NCBI GenBank assembly: GCA_018302785.1
Contig: JAGVZF010000015.1
Coordinates: 1-36,279 of the forward strand
DNA length: 36,279 nt
Direction: 5' to 3'
DNA from: Candidatus Woesearchaeota archaeon
GTDB lineage: Archaea > Nanobdellota > Nanobdellia > SCGC-AAA011-G17 > JAGVZF01
The notes beneath the pieces were generated by a model. The model worked only from the letters and a program-made list of their open reading frames with translations, made no database searches and was not told the origin of the DNA. The position numbers were made by a program, and so were the translations under genes. This document shows, piece after piece, positions 1-6,421 of the stretch. Positions within the stretch are counted from its first letter, which is position 1. Each line of letters starts with the position of its first letter.

Positions 1-718
1 TATCAAAAACAAATGGAAATGGAATAGTTGAAGGAAATATAAGAATAAATGATTATGGCAATACACTACAACAAATTAATTTAATATTTACATATATAGG
101 CCAAAGATCAACAACAAGCAGATTTGCTGCTCAAGTACCAGAAGACAGGTTTGTTTGTTCTTTCACACTTGATGGATCTTATAATTGTATGAGATATAAC
201 ACAAATAAAGTAGGAGTAGATGTCACAAACCAATTTAAGATTAGTATGGATACACTAACACTAGCTTCAAGAGATTGTACATCGCAAATGATTACTGATT
301 TAGCTGATTGTGATCAATATAGTAGCCATAATTTAAAGTTAAATTGGAAAACTCCAACTGATTTGTATATTGGTTTCTACAAAGTAAGAGTAGAAGCAGT
401 TGATAATAATGGAATACGAATGAATTACCCCAACCAACAAATTCTGGACAAGGAAATGATAACAAAAACAATAATAATCAAAATCTTCCAATAGAACCGA
501 TTACACTTCGGGAATTAGTTCAATGCCAATGGATTTTAAGTGAAATAATTAGAGGCATGCACAGCCAAGGTACAAGTATTAGCGATACTTCTTCAACAAT
601 TGGAGATTTGAATAAAGATGGTATTATTAGCTTAAGTGACTTAGTTGTATTCCAACAGCATTACACGAACCCTGGATGGTGTAGATCATTTTTTGAACCT
701 AAGCCAGCAACAAACTAA
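1..718 (+). CDS. 3' part of a secreted protein with a C-terminal dockerin-like motif; frame-disrupted
   Basis: The reading frame is open from the window edge to a stop at 492-494. From about 410 a second frame (-1 relative to the first) is open and continues to a stop at 716-718. The natural reading joins the first frame (ending near GIRMNYPNQQ) to an N/Q-rich linker in the second, followed by a conserved domain, so a one-base loss around 415-445 is likely. The second part carries GDLNKDGIISLSDLVVFQQH, a dockerin/EF-hand-type calcium-binding half-motif, and ends about 25 residues later. The upstream part looks like a beta-rich extracellular domain. The start and any signal peptide lie outside the window. 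Dockerin-like motifs in archaea commonly sit at the ends of secreted proteins and need not imply a cellulosome. Whether the frame break is biological or a sequence error cannot be decided here. Confidence 0.6.
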
Positions 719-726
719 ATATTTTT

Positions 727-1549
727 TTAATTTTTTATTAAATACTCTAAGTATTCTTTAACATAATTGAAATTATTCTTTTTTGCTAGCTTTTTAATCT
801 CATTATTTATATTACTTCCATATTGACCTGCTGTTTTAGGTCTTAAAGCAATTTCTTCAGGAACGCCAATAGACATAGCATATTCTCTTAGAATTATCTT
901 TTTAACATTATTATTTATCTTTAATCCAGGATCTATTTTCATAGTATTAATAATTAAATCTTTATCCATAAAAGGAGTTCTTACATCCATATCTAAATTC
1001 TTTGCAATTAAATAATCTCTCTCTAAATCAACTTTCCACATTTCTTTTAAACCTCTCCATGATTCTTTATGGATTTCTTCATTATTCTCTTTCAAATGTC
1101 TCTGGTAGCCACAAAATATTTCTTCTGCACCCAATCCATTTAATACAATATTTTCATTATTTTCTTTTGCAAATTTTAATGCTAGATAAGTTACACATGC
1201 TATAGAAATATAAACTGGATTTGTATTATTAAGAATTTTAACAACATTTTTTAAGGCATCTTCTAAATCTTTTTCATTAAGAATTTTTATCTTCAATTTA
1301 AGTTTTAATAGTTTTGCAGCTTTCTCTGAATAAACAACATCTTTTGAACCTTTAAAACCTATTGTATAACATGTAAAATCCTTTCCCAAATCTTTACAAG
1401 TTTTAGCTAATATTGTGCTATCCAAGGCACCAGAATATAAGATTCCAAAATTATATATATCTTTTAATATTGTTTTCTTTCCTTAATGATTCAATAAAAT
1501 CTTTCCACTGAGCTTCACTTATTAATCCATTATCTTGATATATTCCCAT
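727..1549 (-). CDS. Asparagine-synthetase-type PP-loop ATPase, stand-alone synthetase domain; frame broken near 1450-1470
   Basis: Residues typical of the C-terminal synthetase domain of AsnB are visible: an ATP-pyrophosphatase loop SGALDST, the GLGAEEIFCGY motif (family GxGADExFxGY), VRTPFMD (family R.PFLD) and RPKTAGQYGS. The N-terminal glutaminase domain is absent, as in other short archaeal PP-loop relatives, so ammonia dependence or a different amidation substrate is possible. The PP-loop lies upstream of the first ATG of the open frame, so that ATG (1425) cannot be the true start. An ATG at 1549 opens a frame that stops just before the PP-loop. Restoring one TA to the TATATATAT run near 1452-1460 joins the two into a 274-residue protein reading NIKRYIYNFGILYSGALDST. 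The PP-loop has Ala where Gly is usual. The break could be a slippage mutation, a phase switch or a sequence error. Confidence 0.75.
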
Positions 1550-1585
1550 AATCTATATTTATTAGCTAACTATTTTAAAGTTTAC

Positions 1586-1598
1586 TAAATATAAATAA
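1586..1598 (-). promoter_or_regulatory. TATA box for the PP-loop gene
   Basis: On the minus strand this reads TTATTTATATTTA. It lies about 40-50 bp upstream of the ATG at 1549, giving a leader of roughly 15 nt. This supports the upstream start over the internal ATG at 1425. Confidence 0.4.
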
Positions 1599-1692
1599 GT
1601 ATATTTAGAAAAGAAATATTTTAAAGACTACTTAATGAAATCAGTTGAATTATTAAGAACCAAATATTATTATAAATCTTTTTCAAAAATAA

Positions 1693-1724
1693 TACAAAAA
1701 AAGAAAAAAGAGATTTTAGTCTCT
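1693..1724 (-). terminator. Terminator of the 588-residue surface protein gene
   Basis: On the minus strand, a 5-bp stem AGAGA/TCTCT (1709-1724) overlaps the stop codon and is followed by a run of about 14 nearly uninterrupted T residues. Archaeal RNA polymerase terminates at oligo-U tracts. The hairpin is short and may not be needed. Confidence 0.6.
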
Positions 1725-3482
1725 TCGCTTTTTGAATATTAATATAATAAAGTATAGTGCTAATACAATTAAAACAATATCAGCTATAACCCAAAAAGCT
1801 GTAGAAGCTCCATTTCCAAATAATCTTGAAGTTGGCAAGAATGTAGTACTTCCACTTACTTCATTATTATCTTCTTCACTAGGAGTTTCAGTTGGAGTAG
1901 TTTCTTCTTCATTTCCATCATTTGTAGGTTCTTCAGTTGGAACTTCTTCACTAGGGGTCTCTTTACTGCACTGCCCCACAGCTAGAAATACAGTATCACT
2001 TACAGTTTCTCCACTGCCATAAGTTACCTCAACATCAATTGGATAGCTTCCTTCTTTAGTAGTTGGAGGTACAACAAATTCAAGTCTTTTTGTAGCCTTA
2101 GCATCTTCATCATCCTTGAATTCCTTTAATGTAAATCTTTCTGTAACTTCTCTGATGTTTAATACAGCATTCTTTACTGTTATAAAAACATCATCTTGGT
2201 CATCTCCACCAATATTCTTAACCTTAACAACAGTTCCAACAGTTTCTCCACAAATTGCAGCTGCAGGAGTTAAAGTTGCACTTTCTAATTCAACATCATC
2301 GTCTTCTAATTCGATCTTTAAATCTACTGAATCAACAATACATTGTTCATTTTCATTATCGTCATCAAAGGCTTTTATGAATAAAGTCAAAATATCCCCA
2401 TCATCAACGTCATTAGGATCACTTGGGATATTTAAGCTAAATTCAAAGTCGAAATCATCATTTTCATCTAAATTTTCAGTTCCACCGTCTTCACTTTCTA
2501 ATTCATCTCCGCTTTCATCTAACAAGAAAGCTTCAACAGTTACATCATAATCTTGGTCTCCATTATTGTCAACATTAACAGTTATATCTACTGTTTCTCC
2601 TGGTTTAAATTTATCATTATTATCAGGGTCTTGTACATCAATACTTAAAGCATTTCCAACAACTCCATCACTGCAAATGTCTTCTACAACATCAAAAGTC
2701 ATTTCTAATGTATCTGAAAATTGGTTATTTTGAGTTGATGCAGTCATTGTTCCAGTATATCTTTTTAATTCTTGATCTTCAGGAACATCAAAAGTAACTT
2801 GAACAGTAACTTCACTATTTGCCTGTATTGTTGGGTTTGAAGGAGTAAATCTAATATCTACTATATCTCCATCATTATCTGTGTATTGTGCAGTTGGAAC
2901 ATTAAAACTTACTGTTAAAGGAGTGGTTTCTCCATTTTTAATCTTAAATGAATGTCTGTCATTTAATTCTCCTCTTTGTAAAGTCCTAAGTCCTAATACT
3001 GTTAAATCTCTATTACTTAAATCTACTATTTGAATTCCTACCCCTTGAGTTACACTAACTGTATAAGGTAATGTTGCTGTAGTACTAGGTGTATTAACAT
3101 CAGTTACAGTTATAATTCCATTATAATTACCAAAAACAGCATTACTTGGCACATTTACAGTAAATGTAATTGCCTTAGTTGTTGGTACTGTAGGAGTACC
3201 TACCTCAATATTTGTAGGATTTGTAAATACTATATTACTTATAGGAATAGTTGCTCCTTGAGGTCCAGTTAAAGCAGTGCTTGAGAAATTAACACTAGTT
3301 GCTGGTCCTTTATTTTGTAATGTAAAACCAACAGTTAATGTTTGACCTACTCTCCCATTTGGACTTGTAGCATTTATAATGTCTATGTTTCCAGTTGGAT
3401 TATTTGCATAAACAGAAGCTACATTTAAAGAACTAGACAATACTATTAAAGTCATTAATATTGTAAAAAGTATATTTTTCAT
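1716..3482 (-). CDS. Anchored surface protein with a shared juxtamembrane module (588 aa)
   Basis: Residues 1-26 form a signal peptide ending in VYA. Two beta-rich NEW3/CARDB-like repeats follow (about 30-145 and 150-265). A module of about 235 residues starts at CSDGVVGN near residue 270 and is shared with the proteins at 14271-15266 and 6422-10915. A Thr/Glu/Pro-rich stalk (about 505-550), a membrane segment and a terminal KKRRD complete it. This is the tripartite layout of a cell-wall-linked or membrane-anchored archaeal surface protein with its bulk outside the cell. The start is set by the signal peptide and a strong AGGGGGG ribosome site just upstream. It is divergent from the DGR target gene. 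The C-terminus could be an archaeosortase substrate, but no PGF/PEF-type motif is evident. The exact function is unknown. Confidence 0.8.
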   Translation of the reverse strand: MKNILFTILMTLIVLSSSLNVASVYANNPTGNIDIINATSPNGRVGQTLTVGFTLQNKGPATSVNFSSTALTGPQGATIPISNIVFTNPTNIEVGTPTVPTTKAITFTVNVPSNAVFGNYNGIITVTDVNTPSTTATLPYTVSVTQGVGIQIVDLSNRDLTVLGLRTLQRGELNDRHSFKIKNGETTPLTVSFNVPTAQYTDNDGDIVDIRFTPSNPTIQANSEVTVQVTFDVPEDQELKRYTGTMTASTQNNQFSDTLEMTFDVVEDICSDGVVGNALSIDVQDPDNNDKFKPGETVDITVNVDNNGDQDYDVTVEAFLLDESGDELESEDGGTENLDENDDFDFEFSLNIPSDPNDVDDGDILTLFIKAFDDDNENEQCIVDSVDLKIELEDDDVELESATLTPAAAICGETVGTVVKVKNIGGDDQDDVFITVKNAVLNIREVTERFTLKEFKDDEDAKATKRLEFVVPPTTKEGSYPIDVEVTYGSGETVSDTVFLAVGQCSKETPSEEVPTEEPTNDGNEEETTPTETPSEEDNNEVSGSTTFLPTSRLFGNGASTAFWVIADIVLIVLALYFIILIFKKRRD

Positions 3483-3591
3483 TTTAACCCCCCTTAAAAG
3501 GTTTATAAACTGTTGTTATTGGACAGTTATGACTAATATTTAAAGGTTTTGGTATTATGTTACTATTTATAAATAGTTAAAAATAGAAAGA

Positions 3592-3602
3592 TTTATATAT
3601 TT
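3592..3602 (+). promoter_or_regulatory. TATA box of the DGR target gene
   Basis: TTTATATATTT lies 27-37 bp before the ATG at 3629, so the mRNA is probably leaderless or nearly so. The 146-bp divergent region also holds a palindromic CTATTTATAAATAG (about 3563-3576) that could serve the opposite gene. Confidence 0.5.
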
Positions 3603-3628
3603 AAAGATAGCCTTAATTTTGTTATAAA

Positions 3629-4336
3629 ATGGCCAGCATAACTAAAAACCAAAATTTAAGAATAAAAGAAGGAAGAACTGAGTTAACTACGACTCATCAA
3701 GGTCAAGATTTAACTTTTGTACATCCTTCTTATGGTCCTGATACTTATGCTAATGTTGGATCTCAAATAGAGCAAGCTGGTTTAATAAGGCCAACAATGT
3801 CACAAATTACTTCTTTAGCTCATACGTCATGTAATTCTAATGATAAATATAGTAAAGAAATACAAAAAATAATGAAAGATAATTGGCTTTGGGGATTTAC
3901 AGGAACTCTATATGTTCCAAATAAAGGAGCTTATATTCAAGAAGATCCTCAAATAAGAAACGGAATGCCGTTTATGGATGAATCAGATTTAGTTAGGAAA
4001 TTAGAAGCAAATGATCCTAATGTAAGATTTGTTCCTTTTGGCTTTAAAACAGAAGAAATGACTCCAATACAACTAGCAAATAATGATTATGTTAAAGCTT
4101 TAGTTGGAGAAGAAGGAGCAGAAAAACTAGCAGAAATATCAGATAAACATAGATATAAACCATATTTATACAGTTTTGAATCTGTAGATGAACCATTAAC
4201 AAGAGTTTCCGCTTTGAATTCCAATTGGAACTTAGATGACAGGCTTAATGTCAATGGCAACGATCGTGGCGACGACAGGAATGGTTTTTCGTTCGGGGTA
4301 AGTCGTACTGGCGAAGCCAGTCGCGTCGAAAAATAA
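3629..4336 (+). CDS. DGR target protein with C-terminal variable region (235 aa)
   Basis: The last roughly 43 codons contain a 94-bp repeat that matches a downstream template and differs only at template adenines, so this gene is the retroelement's diversification target. Substituted codons change Asn to Asp (three times), His to Arg, Tyr to Phe and Ile to Val. The constant frame holds WNLDDRL and the terminal NGFSFG pattern, reminiscent of DGR C-type-lectin-like ends. The N-terminal 190 residues include a conserved-looking stretch, LWGFTGTLYVPNKGAYIQED (about 91-110), that I cannot assign to a named domain. There is no signal peptide or membrane segment, so the product appears cytoplasmic, unlike the neighbouring surface proteins. 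The coding end after the repeat is GC-rich compared with its surroundings and contains a hairpin. A ligand-binding role is inferred from DGR biology only. Confidence 0.85.
   Translation: MASITKNQNLRIKEGRTELTTTHQGQDLTFVHPSYGPDTYANVGSQIEQAGLIRPTMSQITSLAHTSCNSNDKYSKEIQKIMKDNWLWGFTGTLYVPNKGAYIQEDPQIRNGMPFMDESDLVRKLEANDPNVRFVPFGFKTEEMTPIQLANNDYVKALVGEEGAEKLAEISDKHRYKPYLYSFESVDEPLTRVSALNSNWNLDDRLNVNGNDRGDDRNGFSFGVSRTGEASRVEK
4207..4300 (+). repeat. DGR variable repeat (VR)
   Basis: It aligns without gaps to 4511-4604 (constant offset of 304). Seven of 94 positions differ: 4262, 4266, 4271, 4274, 4297 and 4298 are A to G and 4287 is A to T, relative to the template. No non-adenine position differs. 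All changes fall in the last 39 bp. The nearly invariant 3' end (TCGTTCGG) is the likely initiation-of-mutagenic-homing site. Confidence 0.93.
4307..4321 (+). other. Hairpin immediately downstream of the VR
   Basis: ACTGGC-GAA-GCCAGT is a perfect 6-bp inverted repeat with a 3-nt loop, starting 6 bp after the VR ends. In the Bordetella phage DGR, a hairpin/cruciform with a GAA-type loop just past the VR promotes target recognition. Here it lies inside the coding sequence (residues TGEAS). Its equivalence is inferred from position and shape. Confidence 0.7.
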
Positions 4337-4369
4337 GCTTTATTAATAACTTATTCTTTTCAAATATGT

Positions 4370-4393
4370 CTTAGTAAGTTGCAACTAACTAAG
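4370..4393 (+). other. 24-bp near-perfect palindrome in the DGR spacer
   Basis: The arms are CTTAGT and ACTAAG, with an inner self-complementary AGTTGCAACT; only the pair 4376/4387 (A opposite A) breaks symmetry. It could be an RNA hairpin in the template transcript, a terminator for the target gene, or a second cruciform. Confidence 0.5.
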
Positions 4394-4510
4394 GCTACAT
4401 GCTCATTGATTGCGCTTGTAAGCCATAAAATTCAATCATAATATCTAGTAAGTTTTTGCTGAAAAATAAAATGATGGTGATTTACTTTTAATTAATGAGC
4501 TACATAACTG

Positions 4511-4604
4511 TTCCGCTTTGAATTCCAATTGGAACTTAGATGACAGGCTTAATGTCAATGGCAACAATCATGGCAACAACAGGAATGGTTATTCGTTCGG
4601 AATA
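4511..4604 (+). repeat. DGR template repeat (TR)
   Basis: This is the adenine-rich invariant copy of the VR, with about 30 adenines, many in AAC/AAT codons in the phase matching the target frame. It lies 24 bp upstream of the reverse transcriptase ATG. Read in target phase it stays open into the reverse transcriptase frame, so a TR-RT readthrough is formally possible, but that is probably coincidental. Confidence 0.92.
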
Positions 4605-4628
4605 GCCTTAGTTGCTAAGACATCAAAT

Positions 4629-5775
4629 ATGAAAACTTACAATAATCTTTATTCTGAAATTGCTTCATTCCAAAATTTATTTTTAGCATATAACAAAGCT
4701 AGAAAAGGAAAAACAAGCTAGAAAAGGAAAAACAACAAGGAAATATGTAATAGATTTTGAAAAAGACTTATTAAATAACCTTCAGCAACTGAGGGCGGAA
4801 TTGTTAGATTATTCCTATAGGCCAAAACCACTAAAAACTTATATTATAAGAGATCCAAAAACAAGAAGAATTTCCAAATCTCATTTTAGAGATAGAATTG
4901 TGCATCATGCTATTTGTAATATTATAGAACCAATTTTTGATAAGTCATTTATATATGATTCTTACGCAAATAGAAAAGGTAAGGGCGCTTTAAAAGCATT
5001 ACAAAGACTTGATCAATTTAAAAGAAAAGTAAGCAGAAATGGAAAAATCAATGGTTGGTTTAATAATAACCAAATAAAAGGTTATTGTTTAAAAGCTGAT
5101 ATTAAACATTATTTTGAAGAAGTAAATCACAATATTTTGTTAAATGCAGTCAAAAAGAAAATAAAATGTAATAAAACTATAGGTCTAATAAAGAAAATTT
5201 TGACTAACTATGCTAGGGGGGGAATTCATGAAAAAGGAATGCCCCTAGGTAATTTAACATCACAGTTTTTCGCTAATATTTATCTAAATGAGTTAGATAA
5301 ATTTGTTAAGCATAAAATAAAAGCCAAATATTACCTAAGATATGTAGATGATTTTGTAATTCTGCATAATTCAAAAGAGCAATTAATAACATGGAAAGAA
5401 GAAATAGATATTTTTCTTAAGAATGAATTAAAATTAGAACTTCATCCAGATAAGTCAAGAATCATACCATTGTCTAAACCAATCCCATTTGTAGGTTTTA
5501 GAATATTTAATTACTTTAAATTATTAAAAAAATTTAATAGAAAAAATATTCAAAGAAAATTAAAAAAGCTTCATGACTTATTTTTAGAAAAAGAATTAAC
5601 TTATGATAAAATTTATGAGATATTACAAGGATCATTTGCCTACATGAAACAAGCAAATACATACAATTTAAGAAAGAAAATTTATTTTAAAATAGAAAAA
5701 GTCTTTTCAAAAGAAGTTTCAAGTTTAGAAGTAAATAAAACCATTAAGTACTTTAAAAAATTAAGTAAAAATTAA
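4629..5775 (+). CDS. DGR reverse transcriptase, frame broken by a 19-bp tandem duplication
   Basis: It copies the template RNA with adenine mutagenesis to make cDNA that replaces the VR. The protein shows the DGR-clade hallmarks: RDRIVHHAICNIIEPIF and DSYANRKGKG (fingers), the DGR-type motif GMPLGNLTSQFFANIYLNEL in place of the usual retroviral form, and the catalytic YVDD at 5341-5352. From ATG 4629 the frame reads MKTYNNLYSEIASFQNLF and stops at 4719-4721. The rest is open in another frame from 4687 with no canonical ATG. Removing one copy of the duplicated 19-mer (4696-4733) restores one 375-residue ORF with a normal N-terminus, KARKGKTTRKYVIDF. An internal TTG start at 4801 would remove part of the conserved N-terminus and is unlikely to give full function. 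The stop codon abuts that of the convergent vapC gene. Confidence 0.9.
4696..4733 (+). repeat. 19-bp perfect tandem duplication inside the reverse transcriptase gene
   Basis: AAGCTAGAAAAGGAAAAAC occurs twice back to back (4696-4714, 4715-4733). Since 19 is not a multiple of 3, it shifts the frame and creates the TAG at 4719-4721. The single-copy state restores the canonical protein. Confidence 0.93.
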
Positions 5776-6168
5776 TTATTTCAAGAATATAACTTCTTTA
5801 TTAAAAGATTTAAAATGTGAATCTCCAGTTAATACCTTAGCTTGAAGTTTTCGTGCAGTTAGTAAAATAAAAGTATCTGCTAAACCAAAATCCTTAATTT
5901 TGGTTCTAATTTCTGCATGTAAAAGCCCAGCTTCTTTGGCAAATTCTAAGTCTATTTCATATATTTTTGACAGACTTATTATAGTTAAGAAAGTTTGATT
6001 ATAGTCCATTCCTTCTCGTTTGGCAACACTCATTACTTCTGATATGCTAATTAAAGATGTGAATATTTCATTGTGCTCAGATTCTATTATTTCCTTAACT
6101 ATAGTACCCTTGTTACTTGCTATTAAGTACTCAATCCACGCAAAAGTATCTATTACACACTTAGTCAT
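5776..6168 (-). CDS. vapC: VapC-type PIN-domain toxin ribonuclease
   Basis: This 130-residue PIN-domain protein has all four acidic metal-binding residues in family context: Asp7 (VIDTFAW), Glu44 (SISEVM), Asp98 (GLADTFIL) and Asp116 (LTGDSHF). VapC toxins cleave RNA, typically tRNA or rRNA, when the antitoxin is lost. The start overlaps the end of the upstream vapB gene by 8 bp, the usual coupled arrangement. Its stop directly abuts the stop of the convergent reverse transcriptase with no spacer, so 3' antisense overlap of the two transcripts is likely. The toxin looks catalytically intact. Its target RNA cannot be inferred. Confidence 0.9.
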   Translation of the reverse strand: MTKCVIDTFAWIEYLIASNKGTIVKEIIESEHNEIFTSLISISEVMSVAKREGMDYNQTFLTIISLSKIYEIDLEFAKEAGLLHAEIRTKIKDFGLADTFILLTARKLQAKVLTGDSHFKSFNKEVIFLK

Positions 6169-6361
6169 AGTCCGATTTAAATTTATCTTCTTTAGTAAAT
6201 GGCCTCATGCCTTTAAGTAATCCAAATCCACTTTTCTTTAACTTTCTTGCTTCAAATTCTATTAATTCTCCTTCTATAATACCTTCTTCCTTGACAATTT
6301 CTTTAGGTACAGTAACTACAATAGATCCTCCTATTTTCCTTGTCCTTGTAACAGATTTCAT
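6161..6361 (-). CDS. vapB: VapB-type AbrB/SpoVT antitoxin
   Basis: This 66-residue protein has an N-terminal swapped-hairpin AbrB DNA-binding motif (SVTRTRKIGGSIVVTVPKEI, residues 3-22) and a C-terminal tail (LLKGMRPFTKEDKF) of the kind that wraps into the toxin's active site. It precedes and overlaps vapC. AbrB-type antitoxins usually repress their own operon with the toxin as co-repressor, and two identical palindromes lie directly upstream of the start. The start ATG immediately follows the promoter, so the transcript is leaderless or nearly so. Confidence 0.88.
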   Translation of the reverse strand: MKSVTRTRKIGGSIVVTVPKEIVKEEGIIEGELIEFEARKLKKSGFGLLKGMRPFTKEDKFKSDYD

Positions 6362-6362
6362 G

Positions 6363-6394
6363 TTATATATAATGTTATATTTTATTATATATAA
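6363..6394 (-). promoter_or_regulatory. vapBC promoter with twin palindromes
   Basis: TTATATATAA, a perfect 10-bp palindrome, occurs at 6363-6372 and again at 6385-6394, a 22-bp spacing (about two helical turns). The distal copy also reads as the TATA box (CTTTATATATAA on the minus strand) at the right distance for initiation beside the vapB ATG. This is a plausible VapB autoregulatory operator, inferred from symmetry and position. Confidence 0.5.
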
Positions 6395-6421
6395 AGTTAT
6401 CTATTTTTAAAAGTGAGAAAT

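Larger units (their letters stand above)
4337..4628 (+). other. DGR spacer and template-RNA region, no accessory gene
   Basis: This 292-bp interval between the target gene and the reverse transcriptase start holds no credible protein gene; in particular I see no avd-type accessory ORF. It contains the near-palindrome at 4370-4393 and the template repeat at 4511-4604, and is the expected source of the structured template RNA. Confidence 0.6.

Noticed and set aside
2116-2550. Plus-strand 144-codon ORF
   Set aside because: Ser-rich antisense shadow of the 588-residue surface protein gene.
4440-4500. C/D-box-like sRNA (ATGATGG ... )
   Set aside because: The C box is imperfect and no convincing D/D' boxes are found; the region is better explained as DGR spacer.
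4207-4604. Two-copy repeat as a CRISPR or simple duplication
   Set aside because: Differences are limited to adenines of one copy and a DGR reverse transcriptase follows; no further copies or spacers exist.
4518-4721. ORF reading through the template repeat as a separate small protein
   Set aside because: It begins at a TTG inside the TR and ends in the N-terminal part of the reverse transcriptase; it is the TR plus the broken RT start, not an independent gene.
4801-4801. TTG as the true start of the reverse transcriptase
   Set aside because: It would delete the conserved DGR N-terminal segment that is encoded upstream across the duplication.
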